Assembly (NCBI GenBank): GCA_902768735.1
Contig: CACXMK010000001.1
Span: 62,001-126,000, forward strand
Origin: an uncultured Lachnospiraceae bacterium
Lineage (GTDB): Bacteria > Bacillota > Clostridia > Lachnospirales > Lachnospiraceae
Length of the DNA: 64,000 bases
Reading direction: 5' to 3'
Under the pieces are notes generated by a model. That model saw nothing but the letters and a program-made list of their open reading frames with translations, was not told the origin of the DNA and did no database searches. Within the stretch, counting starts at the first letter, position 1, and the number at the start of each line of letters is the position of its first letter. Positions 35,734 to 45,039 of the stretch are shown one piece after another. The position numbers and the translations under genes were made by a program.

Positions 35734-35762
35734 ATTATATCGGCTTCGGAAAAACACGTCAA
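35734..35762 (-). promoter_or_regulatory. Promoter of rex
   Basis: On the minus strand -35 TTGACG (35762-35757), a 17-bp spacer and a perfect -10 TATAAT (35739-35734) are seen. The -35 hexamer is part of a direct repeat AATTGACGT that recurs 13 bp upstream. No perfect Rex box was found here. Confidence 0.6.
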
Positions 35763-35835
35763 TTCATCACGTCAATTAATAGCCGGCAACTGCCGGTATA
35801 TGCACTTTTTTGCCCTGTCTGCAGCAAGGGCCGAT

Positions 35836-35864
35836 TTGACTTCTCAAACGTTTTTCTATATCAT
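35836..35864 (+). promoter_or_regulatory. Promoter of the ABC-F gene
   Basis: -35 TTGACT (35836-35841), a 17-bp spacer and -10 TATCAT (35859-35864) are followed by an approximately 50-nt leader. Confidence 0.45.
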
Positions 35865-35921
35865 GGTAATGTTCAGCGTCAAAACAGCAACAGCTTTTAA
35901 ATCTATTGAGAGAAACGATCC

Positions 35922-37946
35922 ATGATCCTGGCATGTCATCATATCAGTAAAGAATATCCGGAAAATGTCGTTTTAAGAGACGTCACTTTTCATCTCGAAA
36001 AGGGCGACAAAGCGGCCGTCATAGGGATCAACGGCGCAGGGAAGACCACCCTGCTTCGGATCATCATGGGCGAAGAAGCCGCTGACGAGGGGACAGTGTC
36101 ATTCGAGAGGGACTGCAGCATCGGCTACCTTGCGCAGAACCAGGATCTCTCCTCCGACCGCACCGTATATGAGGAAGTTCTGTCTGTCAAGCAGTACTTG
36201 ATCGATATGGAGGAACAGCTCGGCGAATACGAGAAACAGATGGAGGTCCTTAAAGGCGAAGCGCTCACCTGCACGATCTCGGTCTACACCGACCTTCTTC
36301 ACACTTTCGAGCGTGAGAACGGCTATGCCTACAAAGGGGAAGTGACCGGCGTCCTCAAAGGTCTCGGCTTTACGGCGCAGGAATATGACCAGCGCGTGGC
36401 AACACTATCGGGAGGGCAGCGCACGCGTGTGGCGCTCGGAAAGCTCCTCGTGCAAAAGCCCGACCTGATCATGCTCGATGAGCCCACGAACCACCTCGAC
36501 ATGAACAGCATCCGCTGGCTGGAGACATACCTTTCAAACTACAGGGGGACCGTCCTGATCGTCTCCCACGACCGTTATTTCCTCGACAAGACCGTCTCTA
36601 AGATCCTCGAACTTGAAAACGGCAAGTGCATGCAGTTCGGTGGAAACTACTCCGTCTACGCGGAGCGGAAAAAGGCACTGCGGGAACAGCAGTATCACGC
36701 TTATCTCAATAACCAGGCGCAGATCCGCCATCAGGAAGAAGTCATCGAAAAACTGCGGCGCTTTAACCGCGAGAAATCGATCAAAAGGGCGGAAAGCCGC
36801 GAGAAACTGCTTCAAAAAACAGAAGTCCTGGAAAAACCGATCGAGATCCGCGACGATATGCATCTCACCTTTACGCCCTGTATCAAGAGCGGGCGCGAGG
36901 TGCTCAGTGTAGAAAACCTTTCCAAGTCATATGGATCAAAACAGCTCTTTTCAAATCTCTCTTTCAAGATCCGCCGCGGTGAGCACGTGGCACTGATCGG
37001 TGACAACGGCACAGGCAAATCCACGATCCTCGGGATCCTGAACGAAGTCGTCTCCCCTGACAGCGGGGTGATCCGCCTCGGCACGAATGTCCACATCGGA
37101 TATTACGACCAGGAGCACCATGTGCTGCACAGCGACAAGACGGTATTTGAAGAGATCTCCGACGAGTACCCCGCCATGACCAACACGCAGATCAGAAGCC
37201 TCCTCGCCTCTTTCCTCTTTACGGGAGAAGAAGTGTTCAAGAGGGTGGGAGACCTGAGCGGAGGTGAAAAGGGGCGCGTGTCCCTCGCAAAGCTCATGCT
37301 CTCCAAAGCTAATTTCCTGATCCTCGACGAGCCCACGAACCACTTGGACCTGGTCTCAAAGGAGGTTCTGGAGAACGCGCTCAACAATTACGAGGGAACG
37401 GTCCTCTATGTCTCCCATGACCGTTACTTTATCAACCGGACGGCAAGCAGGATCCTCTCCCTCACTCAGACGGTACTCCTGAACTATCCCGGCAACAATT
37501 CCGAAAAAGCGCCGGAACGTTTTATCGGCAACTACGATTTTTATCTGGAGAAGTCGGCGCAGGTCGAAGAAACGCTGCTGCAGGACGCCTTCCGGGACGG
37601 GCAGGGAGCTGCGGACGCCTCTGTTTTGGCTTCAGGGCTTCGCCCGCAGGAGGCCAGGGGCTCAGCCAATCAAGACGCCTCTGCCGGCTCTTCGGAAAAA
37701 CAGAGCTGGGCGCAGCAGAAAGAAGAACAGGCAAGACTTCGCAAGGCGGCCAATGACCTTCGCAAATGCGAGGAAAAGATCTCTTCCGCTGAAGAAGAGA
37801 TCGCGTCGATCGATGAACAGATGGGACTTCCTGAGAACTATTCCAACGCCGGAAAACTGGCGGAATTACATGACAGGAAAAATCAACTCGAAGAAGAGCT
37901 CGCTGTGCTCTACGGGCAGTGGGAAACATTGAGCGAACAGGTATAA
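35922..37946 (+). CDS. ABC-F family ATPase (ribosome-associated)
   Basis: This 674-residue soluble protein has two ABC domains and no membrane part. The first has Walker A GINGAGKTT and signature LSGGQ; the second has GDNGTGKST and LSGGE. Both carry LDEPTNHLD and SHDRYF. A P-site tRNA-interaction linker lies between them (about residues 255-320). The C-terminal 110 residues form a charged coiled coil after a low-complexity stretch. ABC-F proteins bind the ribosomal E site to rescue stalled or antibiotic-blocked ribosomes. The sequence looks closest to YdiF/Uup-like housekeeping members; resistance is not indicated. The SD is weak. Confidence 0.93.
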   Translation: MILACHHISKEYPENVVLRDVTFHLEKGDKAAVIGINGAGKTTLLRIIMGEEAADEGTVSFERDCSIGYLAQNQDLSSDRTVYEEVLSVKQYLIDMEEQLGEYEKQMEVLKGEALTCTISVYTDLLHTFERENGYAYKGEVTGVLKGLGFTAQEYDQRVATLSGGQRTRVALGKLLVQKPDLIMLDEPTNHLDMNSIRWLETYLSNYRGTVLIVSHDRYFLDKTVSKILELENGKCMQFGGNYSVYAERKKALREQQYHAYLNNQAQIRHQEEVIEKLRRFNREKSIKRAESREKLLQKTEVLEKPIEIRDDMHLTFTPCIKSGREVLSVENLSKSYGSKQLFSNLSFKIRRGEHVALIGDNGTGKSTILGILNEVVSPDSGVIRLGTNVHIGYYDQEHHVLHSDKTVFEEISDEYPAMTNTQIRSLLASFLFTGEEVFKRVGDLSGGEKGRVSLAKLMLSKANFLILDEPTNHLDLVSKEVLENALNNYEGTVLYVSHDRYFINRTASRILSLTQTVLLNYPGNNSEKAPERFIGNYDFYLEKSAQVEETLLQDAFRDGQGAADASVLASGLRPQEARGSANQDASAGSSEKQSWAQQKEEQARLRKAANDLRKCEEKISSAEEEIASIDEQMGLPENYSNAGKLAELHDRKNQLEEELAVLYGQWETLSEQV

Positions 37947-37960
37947 AGAACAGATATGCA

Positions 37961-38010
37961 AAAAAGACCTCCGGGATGGAAAACCACCCCAGAGGTCATT
38001 TTTCTTTTTT
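37961..38010. terminator. Bidirectional terminator between the ABC-F gene and icd
   Basis: GACCTC.GGG..GG-aaaa-CC..CCC.GAGGTC pairs with two small internal mismatches. T runs follow on both strands. Confidence 0.85.
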
Positions 38011-39224
38011 TATGCGTTCAGCTTCTTACCGAGCAGCTCGGCGACCGCGAGGATGAATTCCTCGGTCTCCATCTTCTGTACATTCTCAAGGGAGGTGATG
38101 AGGGCGAGGTCTCCTGTCATCTTTCCGGATTCGATCGTCTCGAGCGTTGCCTCGTCGAGAAGATCCGCAAATCTCACAAGATCCTCCAGCCCGTCGAGTT
38201 CGCCTCTCTTTCTGAGAGCGCCGCTCCAGGCGAAGATCGTCGCCACGGAGTTCGTGGAAGTCTTCTCACCCTTCAGATGCTTGTAATAATGTCTCTGCAC
38301 CGTGCCGTGCGCCGCCTCGTACTCGTAATATCCCGCGGGAGAAACAAGGATGGAAGTCATCATCGCAAGGGAACCGAAAGCACTTGCTGTCATATCGCTC
38401 ATAACATCGCCGTCGTAATTCTTGAGCGCCCAGACAAAGCCGCCCTCGGAACGGATGACGCGCGCGACCGCGTCATCGATAAGGGTGTAAAAATACTCTG
38501 TGCCGATGGCATCGAATTTTTCCTTGTACTCCTCATCGAAGATCCTCTGGAAGATCTCTTTGAAGTGTCCGTCGTAAGTCTTGGAGATCGTATCCTTTGT
38601 GGAGAACCAAAGGTCCTGCTTCACGCTCAGCGCATACTCGAAGCAGCTGCGTGCGAACCCTTCAATAGAGCGGTCCGTGTTGTGGATTCCCTGGATGATA
38701 CCGGGTCCGTCAAACTTCTGGACGGTTTTCCTTGTCTCTGTCCCGTCGGCTGCCGTGAATACGAGCTCGGCTGTGCCGGGGCTGTCTACTTTGATCTCAA
38801 CATTTTTATAGACATCACCATAAGCATGACGCGCCATCGTAATGGGCTTCTTCCAGCTGCGCACATAGGGGTCGATCCCTTTCACCAGGATCGGCGCACG
38901 AAATACAGTGCCGTCAAGGGACGCGCGGATCGTCGCATTGGGGCTCTTATACATTCTGTGAAGCTTATACTCGTCCATTCTGGCAGCATTCGGCGTGATC
39001 GTCGCGCATTTGACCGCAACACCGTACTTCTTGGTCGCCTCAGCCGCATCGACCGTGATCTGATCGTCTGTCTCGTCCCTCTTAATAAGTCCGAGATCAT
39101 AGTACTCCGTCTTGAGATCGATGTAGGGAAGAAGGAGATCGTCCTTGATCATCTTCCAGATGATCCTTGTCATCTCATCTCCATCCATCTCCACCAAAGG
39201 GGTCTTCATCTGAATCTTCTGCAT
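38010..39224 (-). CDS. icd: NADP-dependent isocitrate dehydrogenase, eukaryote-like type
   Basis: This 404-residue enzyme oxidises isocitrate to 2-oxoglutarate. Landmarks are VEMDGDEMTRIIW at the start, the substrate-site Ser/Asn/Arg stretch KSPNATIRASLDGTVF, DDAVARVIRSEGGFVWALKNYDGD (key metal Asp in this segment), and the NADP loop AAHGTVQRHYY with TSTNSVATIFAW. This homodimeric class is distinct from E. coli Icd. SD GGAGG. A GntR regulator precedes it by 45 nt in the same direction. It likely provides 2-oxoglutarate for glutamate in an incomplete TCA cycle. Confidence 0.96.
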   Translation of the reverse strand: MQKIQMKTPLVEMDGDEMTRIIWKMIKDDLLLPYIDLKTEYYDLGLIKRDETDDQITVDAAEATKKYGVAVKCATITPNAARMDEYKLHRMYKSPNATIRASLDGTVFRAPILVKGIDPYVRSWKKPITMARHAYGDVYKNVEIKVDSPGTAELVFTAADGTETRKTVQKFDGPGIIQGIHNTDRSIEGFARSCFEYALSVKQDLWFSTKDTISKTYDGHFKEIFQRIFDEEYKEKFDAIGTEYFYTLIDDAVARVIRSEGGFVWALKNYDGDVMSDMTASAFGSLAMMTSILVSPAGYYEYEAAHGTVQRHYYKHLKGEKTSTNSVATIFAWSGALRKRGELDGLEDLVRFADLLDEATLETIESGKMTGDLALITSLENVQKMETEEFILAVAELLGKKLNA

Positions 39225-39269
39225 TTCATACCTCCAAAAAACTATTATTCAAAAGGTACTGCGACTTTT

Positions 39270-39968
39270 TCAGCTCTCTGTCTTCTTGTAAATGTCGTAC
39301 AGCCCGTTTTTGACCATATTTTCATATGCCTTCTTCATGTGCTCGTTCGCCAGCCGCTCCGCAAGATCTGCCTTTCCCGCGCGGATCGCCTCCATGATCG
39401 CCCTGTGTTCCTTATTGGAAGCCGTGCTCCTCTCGACGACCGATAGCGTCTTTCTGCGAACGCGCATCACATAGGAGTGATAGTCCACCAAAAGGTGTTC
39501 GAGCATCTTCGATCCGCTCGCCTCATATAAGATAAGGTGAAACTGGTTATCCAGCTCCGCGATCTGCTCCATGTGGCCTTTTCCGGCATGGAATTCCGCC
39601 AGATAGACGTTCTCTTCCATGGCTTCAAGCTGCTCCGGCGTGATCCTCTCCGTCGCCCATCTCGCACAGAGACCTTCCAGAAGTGCCCGTATCGCGTAAA
39701 TATCGCGGACATCATTTTCCTGAATGCCTGTAACAAAAGCTCCTCTGTTGGGTATGATCTGCACCAGTCCCTCCAGCTCCAATTGTCTCAGAGCTTCTCT
39801 GACAGGTGTCCTTGATACACCAAGCTCCTTTCCGATCCGGATCTCCTTGAGTTCTTCATGCTCTTTGTACCGTCCGTTCAAAATATCGTTTCGGATCTTG
39901 TGAAATACCCTCCCCCGCAGGGAATACTTATCGGAGACTTCTTTGTTAAAGTCGTACTCACTGTTCAT
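39270..39968 (-). CDS. GntR family transcriptional regulator, FadR/FCD subfamily
   Basis: This is a 232-residue protein. The N-terminal winged helix has IRNDILNGRYKEHEELKE and ELGVSRTPVREALRQLELEGLV. The C-terminal FCD domain is all-helical, with metal-site residues in the pattern D..FH (LDNQFHLILYEASGS) and later EH (NKEHRAIMEAI). The effector is unknown, but FCD domains often bind carboxylates, so citrate, isocitrate or 2-oxoglutarate would suit the adjacent icd. SD GGAG lies 6 nt from the start. It is probably autoregulated through the palindrome over its promoter. Confidence 0.92.
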   Translation of the reverse strand: MNSEYDFNKEVSDKYSLRGRVFHKIRNDILNGRYKEHEELKEIRIGKELGVSRTPVREALRQLELEGLVQIIPNRGAFVTGIQENDVRDIYAIRALLEGLCARWATERITPEQLEAMEENVYLAEFHAGKGHMEQIAELDNQFHLILYEASGSKMLEHLLVDYHSYVMRVRRKTLSVVERSTASNKEHRAIMEAIRAGKADLAERLANEHMKKAYENMVKNGLYDIYKKTES

Positions 39969-40034
39969 GTTATCTCCATTCCGCGGTCCCCTAACCGCAT
40001 CCGTCCTATACGATCATACTGTCAAAACAGCATC

Positions 40035-40070
40035 TTGCATAATTGTATACATTTAATGCAATTTTGTCAA
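40035..40070 (-). promoter_or_regulatory. Promoter and operator of the gntR-icd operon
   Basis: On the minus strand -35 TTGACA (40070-40065), a 17-bp spacer and -10 TACAAT (40047-40042) are near consensus. TGTATACA (40044-40051) is a perfect palindrome over the -10, and TTGCAT (40035-40040) and ATGCAA (40056-40061) form an outer inverted pair. This layout fits repression by the FCD-GntR protein. Confidence 0.6.
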
Positions 40071-40085
40071 TCAAAAGGGCATAGT

Positions 40086-40113
40086 AAAGGCCGGGCATAA
40101 CGCCCGGCCTTTT
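40086..40113. terminator. Terminator downstream of leuS
   Basis: An 11-bp GC-rich stem AAAGGCCGGGC / GCCCGGCCTTT has a 5-nt loop. It can act for leuS and shields the gntR promoter. Confidence 0.85.
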
Positions 40114-40122
40114 ACAGGATCC

Positions 40123-42525
40123 TTATTTCACTACGATATTAATGATCTTTCCGGGCACAAAGATCTCCTTGACGATCTTCTTGCCTTCGAGGAAAGAAGC
40201 CACTCTTTCATTGGCCTTGGCCGCTGCCATAGCCGTATCTTTGTCACAACCCGCAGGGATCGTAACTGCCGCGCGGACTTTGCCGTTGACCTGTACGCCT
40301 ACCTCGACAGTAGCGTCTATGGTCTTCGCCTCATCATACGCCGGCCACTCGGAGACTGTAAGGAAGCCTTCGCCGCCTATAAACTCATAGATCTCCTCCG
40401 CAATATGGGGTGCAAAAGGAGAAAGGAGCTTTAAGAAGATCACAAGGTCCTCTTTGGAAATGCTGCCCTCTTTGTAGATCTCGTTGAGAAGAGTCATAAG
40501 GGCCGCGATCGCCGTGTTGAACTTCATGGACTCGATGTCGTCCGTGACCTTCTTGATCGTCTTGTGAAGCAGCGTCTCGTAAGAGACCGCCTTCTTTTCG
40601 TCGGTGACAAGATCTGTGAGACCTGCAACGCGCTCGAGGAATCTGCGGCAGCCCTTCACGGAGCTGTCATTCCACGGAGCGGCACTGCCGTAATCACCCA
40701 TGAACAGCACATAGACCCTGAGTGTATCAGCGCCGTACTGATTGACGATATCCAGAGGATCGACAACGTTTCCTCTGGACTTACTCATCTTCTCGCCGTC
40801 CGCACCGAGGATCATGCCCTGCGCGGAACGCTTGGAGTAAGGCTCGGGAGTATTCACCTCACCGATATCATAGAGGAAGTGGTGCCAGAACCTGGAGTAG
40901 ATCAGGTGCCTTGTCACGTGCTCCATACCACCGTTGTACCAGTCGACGGGCATCCAATAGTTGATCTTCTCCCTGTCTGCAAACGCCTTGTCGTTGTGTG
41001 GATCGCAGTAGCGAAGGAAGTACCAGGAGCTGCCGGCCCACTGGGGCATTGTATCGGTCTCTCTTTGCGCGTCACCGCCGCATTTGGGGCACTTGCAGTT
41101 CACAAAGGAGTCGATCCTTGCCAGAGGAGACTTTCCGTCCTCGCCGGGTTCAAAATCCTTGATTTCAGGGAGCCTGAGCGGAAGCTCTTCGTACGGAACG
41201 CCAACAACACCGCATTTAGGGCAGTGGATCAACGGAATGGGCTCACCCCAGTATCTCTGGCGGTTGAACGCCCAGTCCTTCATCTTGAACTGAATTCCCG
41301 CGTGGCCGATCCCCTTCTCCTCGAGGACTTCGATCATTCTGGCGATGGAATCCTTCTTGTTGTCAAATCCGTTGAGATAGTCAGAGTTCACCATCTCGCC
41401 GTCACCGGTATACGCTTCCTTGGAAATATCGCCGCCCTTAATGACTTCGATGATATCAATTCCGAATTCATGCGCGAAATCCCAGTCTCTCTGATCATGG
41501 GCAGGAACAGCCATGATCGCGCCGGTGCCGTAACCCATCATGACATAATCCGCGATAAAGATCGGGATCTTCTGGCCGTTGACAGGGTTGATCGCTTCCA
41601 GTCCATCGATCTTGAGGCCGGTCTTGTCCTTCACGAGCTGTGTTCTCTCAAACTCGGTCTTCTTCGCACACTCGTCCCTGTAGGCGTTAATGGCGTCCAT
41701 ATTGGTGATCCTGTCCCGGTACTTGTCGATCATGGGATGCTCAGGCGCCATGACCATAAAGGTAACGCCGAACAGCGTATCAGGACGGGTCGTGTAGATC
41801 TCAAGCTTCTCATCAATGCCGTCGATCGTGAAATCAACAAACGCACCGGTGGATTTTCCGATCCAGTTAACTTCCTGCTGTTTGATATTCTCGGGATAAT
41901 CGACATCATCAAGGCCGCTCAGAAGCTTATCCGCGTATTCTGTGATCTTCAGGTACCAGACGTCCTTGGGGAGCTGGATGACGTCCGTATGGCAGATATC
42001 GCATTTGCCGCCCTGGCTGTCCTCATTGGAAAGGACGACCTTGCAGTGAGGGCAATAGTTGACGAGCGTCTTGTCCCTGAAGACAAGGCCGTGTTCAAAG
42101 AGTTTAAGGAAGATCCACTGCGTCCATCTGTAATAATCGTCTTTGGAAGTATCTACTGTCCTTGTCCAGTCAAAGGAAAAACCGACGCTCCTGAGCTGGC
42201 CTGAGAACTTCTCGATGTTGGCGTCCGTGATCACTCTGGGATGCGTATTGGTCTTGATGGCATAGTTCTCTGTAGGCAGACCGAACGCATCGTAGCCGAT
42301 GGGAAACAGGACGTTGTATCCCTGCATCCTGCGCTTTCTGGACAGGACTTCCATGCTGCTGTAAGCCTTGATATGGCCGACGTGCATACCTGCTCCGCTG
42401 GGATAGGGGAATTCCACCAGTCCGTAGAACTTAGGCTTATCGCTGTGATCCTGTGCTACGAAAAGACCGGCATCATCCCACTTTTTCTGCCACTTGGGTT
42501 CAATCTTCTTATACTCGTACTTCAT
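40123..42525 (-). CDS. leuS: Leucyl-tRNA synthetase
   Basis: This is an 800-residue class I synthetase of bacterial type. The HIGH motif is in PYPSGAGMHVGHIKAYS and KMSKS in GEKMSKSRGNVVDP. The CP1 editing domain has TTRPDTLFGVTFMVMAPEHP and an Asp/Thr-rich editing pocket. Zinc ligands are in YCPHCKVVLSNEDS and CPKCGVVGVPYE. The C-terminal domain is complete. No T-box is seen upstream, so control by leucine tRNA is not evident. Confidence 0.97.
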   Translation of the reverse strand: MKYEYKKIEPKWQKKWDDAGLFVAQDHSDKPKFYGLVEFPYPSGAGMHVGHIKAYSSMEVLSRKRRMQGYNVLFPIGYDAFGLPTENYAIKTNTHPRVITDANIEKFSGQLRSVGFSFDWTRTVDTSKDDYYRWTQWIFLKLFEHGLVFRDKTLVNYCPHCKVVLSNEDSQGGKCDICHTDVIQLPKDVWYLKITEYADKLLSGLDDVDYPENIKQQEVNWIGKSTGAFVDFTIDGIDEKLEIYTTRPDTLFGVTFMVMAPEHPMIDKYRDRITNMDAINAYRDECAKKTEFERTQLVKDKTGLKIDGLEAINPVNGQKIPIFIADYVMMGYGTGAIMAVPAHDQRDWDFAHEFGIDIIEVIKGGDISKEAYTGDGEMVNSDYLNGFDNKKDSIARMIEVLEEKGIGHAGIQFKMKDWAFNRQRYWGEPIPLIHCPKCGVVGVPYEELPLRLPEIKDFEPGEDGKSPLARIDSFVNCKCPKCGGDAQRETDTMPQWAGSSWYFLRYCDPHNDKAFADREKINYWMPVDWYNGGMEHVTRHLIYSRFWHHFLYDIGEVNTPEPYSKRSAQGMILGADGEKMSKSRGNVVDPLDIVNQYGADTLRVYVLFMGDYGSAAPWNDSSVKGCRRFLERVAGLTDLVTDEKKAVSYETLLHKTIKKVTDDIESMKFNTAIAALMTLLNEIYKEGSISKEDLVIFLKLLSPFAPHIAEEIYEFIGGEGFLTVSEWPAYDEAKTIDATVEVGVQVNGKVRAAVTIPAGCDKDTAMAAAKANERVASFLEGKKIVKEIFVPGKIINIVVK

Positions 42526-42569
42526 GAAATGCAGATTCCTTTCATTCTCCTGTTTCGTTTGGCGATGAT

Positions 42570-42624
42570 AGACATCCTGTTCATTCTAATCCCCGCTCCA
42601 TTACTTTGTCAAATCAGGATGTCT
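42570..42624 (-). promoter_or_regulatory. leuS promoter inside a 10-bp inverted repeat
   Basis: On the minus strand -35 TTGACA (42612-42607), an 18-bp spacer and -10 TAGAAT (42588-42583) are seen. Flanking it are AGACATCCTG (42570-42579) and CAGGATGTCT (42615-42624), a perfect inverted repeat. This could be a two-site operator or a structure in read-through RNA. A separate hairpin AACCGGGAC/GTCCCGGTT (42655-42686) probably ends the upstream EF-G transcript. Confidence 0.5.
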
Positions 42625-42761
42625 GTTTTTTGCATTGTTCCTCGCTTATGCGCAAACCGGGACATATCAGATGATACGTCCCGGTTCTGTTCATTGCTAT
42701 GAGCTTTCGTGACAAGATGTCACTGTATTGCCATCTCTCGGCAGGTCCGTCTGTCCTGGGA

Positions 42762-44852
42762 TCAGTCCTCGATGCCTTCTGCAAGCATTGCTGCTCTTGT
42801 CTCGACTTCCTTAGCCTGGATATCAGCGGGAGCCTGCTCATATCTTACGAACTCATACTCGTAGTCGCCGCGTCCGCCCGTCATGGAACGGAGAACTGTG
42901 CAGTAGTCGAACAGCTCGGACTGCGGAACTTCCGCCTCAACGATCTGCTTGCCGCCGCCGATCGGATTCATGCCGAGAACTCTGCCGCGTCTCTTGTTCA
43001 GGTCACCCATAACATCACCGGTGTAAGTATCCGGGATAGTAACCTTGAGGCTTACGATGGGCTCAAGCAGAACGGGGCCTGCTTCCAGGAAGCCCTTCTT
43101 GAAGGCCTGGATGGAAGCGGTCTTAAACGCCATTTCCGAAGAGTCTACCGGATGGTAGGATCCATCGTAAAGGACGCAGTTGACGCCGACAACGGGGTAA
43201 CCGGCAAGCGGTCCCTTCTGTACGGATTCGATGATACCTTTCTCAACAGCGGGGAAGTAGTTCTTCGGAACAGTTCCGCCAACGACTTCGTCGCTGAACA
43301 TATACGCAACGCTCTGGTCTTCCAGAGGGCTGTATTTCATCTTGACGTGACCGTACTGGCCGTGTCCGCCGGACTGCTTCTTGTACTTGTACTCTACGTT
43401 GGAGTTCTTGCGGATGGTCTCTCTGTACGCTACCTTCGGAGCCATCGTATCGATCTCGACCTTGTACTCGTTCTTGAGCATGCTCTTTACGACTTCGAGC
43501 TGCATATCGCCGATGCCGTACATCAGAGTCTGTCTGTTGTCAGCGTCATTGACCATCTTGAAGGTGGGATCCTCAGAGGAGATCTTAGCCATCGCCTGCG
43601 CGATCTTGTCGACGTCGTTCTTGTTCTTCGCCTTGTATCTGATATAGGTGTAAGGCGTGGAGATGCTCATCGCTTCATAGCGGATCGGGGTTGCCTTTGT
43701 AGACAGTGTATCACCCGTCTTCGCATCGCCAAGCTTCGCGACTGCACCGATATCACCTGCCTGCAGCTCCGGAATTTCAGAGGTCTTGTTGCCGAGCATG
43801 ATGTACAGCTTGCCGAGTCTCAGTTCGGTCTCAAGCTCGCTGTCATAGACAGTGTCATCTGTCTTAAGAACGCCGGAGTTGACCTTGATCAGGGAATACC
43901 TTCCGATGAAAGGATCAACGATGGTCTTGAAGATAAACGCGCTCTTCGGCTTGGAAGCGTCATAGTCAGCGTCAAACTTCTCGCCGGTCTTCATATTGGT
44001 GCCGCTGATCTTGCGATAGCCGGCATTCGGGAAATAATTGACGATATCGTCAAGGAGCAGGGATACGCCCTGGCAGGATGCGCTCGCGCCCATCTCTACG
44101 GGAACGACGGAGCTGTCCATAACGCTCGTTCTGACCGCGTCACGGATCTCTTCCTCTGTGAACTCATCGCCTTCAAAATAGCGCTCCATGAACTCTTCAC
44201 TTGTCTCAGCGACAGTTTCCATCAGAGTGTCATGATAAGATGCAAGCGAATCCTCGCTGTCCGCAGGAACCGCAACTTCCTTCACGCCCTTGCCTGCGAT
44301 CTCATAGCCCTTCTGGGTGATCACATTGACAGCTCCCGCTAACTTTTCGTTCTTGAAGTAAGGGAAGTTGAAGGGAACGATCTTAACGCCGTACAGGTCG
44401 GAAAGCTTCTCAGCCACGTCGCTGTAGGAGACATTGTCGACATCCATATCGGAGATATAAAACGCTCTCGGAATATTATACTTTTCGCAGAGCTCCCATG
44501 CTCTCTCGGTGCCGACTTCGACACCGGCCTTGCCGGAAACAACGATGATGGCTGCATCGGCAACGCTGATCGCCTCCTCGACTTCTCCCACGAAGTCAAA
44601 GTATCCGGGAGTGTCCAGAACGTTGATCTTGCAGTCCTTCCACTCGATGGGAATGATAGAAGTGCTGATCGAGAATCCTCTCTTCTGCTCCTCTTTCGTG
44701 AAATCGCTGACGGTGTTTCCGTCTTCGACCTTACCCATTCTGGAAGTCAATCCTGTCAGGTTGCACATAGCTTCTGCCAGAGTTGTCTTCCCGGCACCGC
44801 CGTGACCCAGAAGGACGACATTTCTGATCTTATCGGTAGTATAAACTTTCAT
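42762..44852 (-). CDS. Elongation factor G-like GTPase (EF-G paralogue)
   Basis: This 696-residue protein has full EF-G domain layout, domains I to V. It departs from translocating EF-G in the G domain. The P-loop is GHGGAGKT rather than AHIDAGKT. The G3 motif is DTPGYFDF, with Tyr where EF-G has the GTPase-promoting His. G4 reads SDMD instead of NKMD. Domain IV is present (VEYKYKKQSGGHGQYGHVKMKY) and domain V ends normally. These features mark the clostridial EF-G-like subfamily, not the str-operon fusA, which is not here. A role in special ribosome states is likely but unproven. SD GGAGG. Confidence 0.88.
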   Translation of the reverse strand: MKVYTTDKIRNVVLLGHGGAGKTTLAEAMCNLTGLTSRMGKVEDGNTVSDFTKEEQKRGFSISTSIIPIEWKDCKINVLDTPGYFDFVGEVEEAISVADAAIIVVSGKAGVEVGTERAWELCEKYNIPRAFYISDMDVDNVSYSDVAEKLSDLYGVKIVPFNFPYFKNEKLAGAVNVITQKGYEIAGKGVKEVAVPADSEDSLASYHDTLMETVAETSEEFMERYFEGDEFTEEEIRDAVRTSVMDSSVVPVEMGASASCQGVSLLLDDIVNYFPNAGYRKISGTNMKTGEKFDADYDASKPKSAFIFKTIVDPFIGRYSLIKVNSGVLKTDDTVYDSELETELRLGKLYIMLGNKTSEIPELQAGDIGAVAKLGDAKTGDTLSTKATPIRYEAMSISTPYTYIRYKAKNKNDVDKIAQAMAKISSEDPTFKMVNDADNRQTLMYGIGDMQLEVVKSMLKNEYKVEIDTMAPKVAYRETIRKNSNVEYKYKKQSGGHGQYGHVKMKYSPLEDQSVAYMFSDEVVGGTVPKNYFPAVEKGIIESVQKGPLAGYPVVGVNCVLYDGSYHPVDSSEMAFKTASIQAFKKGFLEAGPVLLEPIVSLKVTIPDTYTGDVMGDLNKRRGRVLGMNPIGGGKQIVEAEVPQSELFDYCTVLRSMTGGRGDYEYEFVRYEQAPADIQAKEVETRAAMLAEGIED

Positions 44853-45039
44853 TTCCAGACCTCCACTATACCAATATATTTAGAGAATTTGTTCCCGCTA
44901 TCGATCGAGCGAAGAAACAGTCCAGTATATTTTAGCAACTCTTTGTTCTCTTTACAAGAAGAATGTTGTGAGTTAGGAGAAATGTTGCGATGTTTGGAAA
45001 TAAAAGCCCTTCCGGCCCCATCGGTTCTTTTACTATCAA

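Noticed and set aside
35863..35925. 20-codon leader peptide overlapping the ABC-F start codon, as in resistance attenuators
   Set aside because: Its ATG overlaps the predicted -10 box and it has no SD, so it is unlikely to be transcribed whole.
40564..42204. Long plus-strand open frame (546 residues) opposite leuS
   Set aside because: It is an antisense shadow caused by codon bias; it has no family resemblance and leuS is certain.
42526..42761. T-box leader for leuS
   Set aside because: No T-box bulge sequence or antiterminator/terminator pair was found; only a promoter, an inverted repeat and a hairpin.
42699..44342. Long plus-strand open frame opposite the EF-G paralogue
   Set aside because: Antisense shadow with no recognisable domain, fully covering a certain gene.
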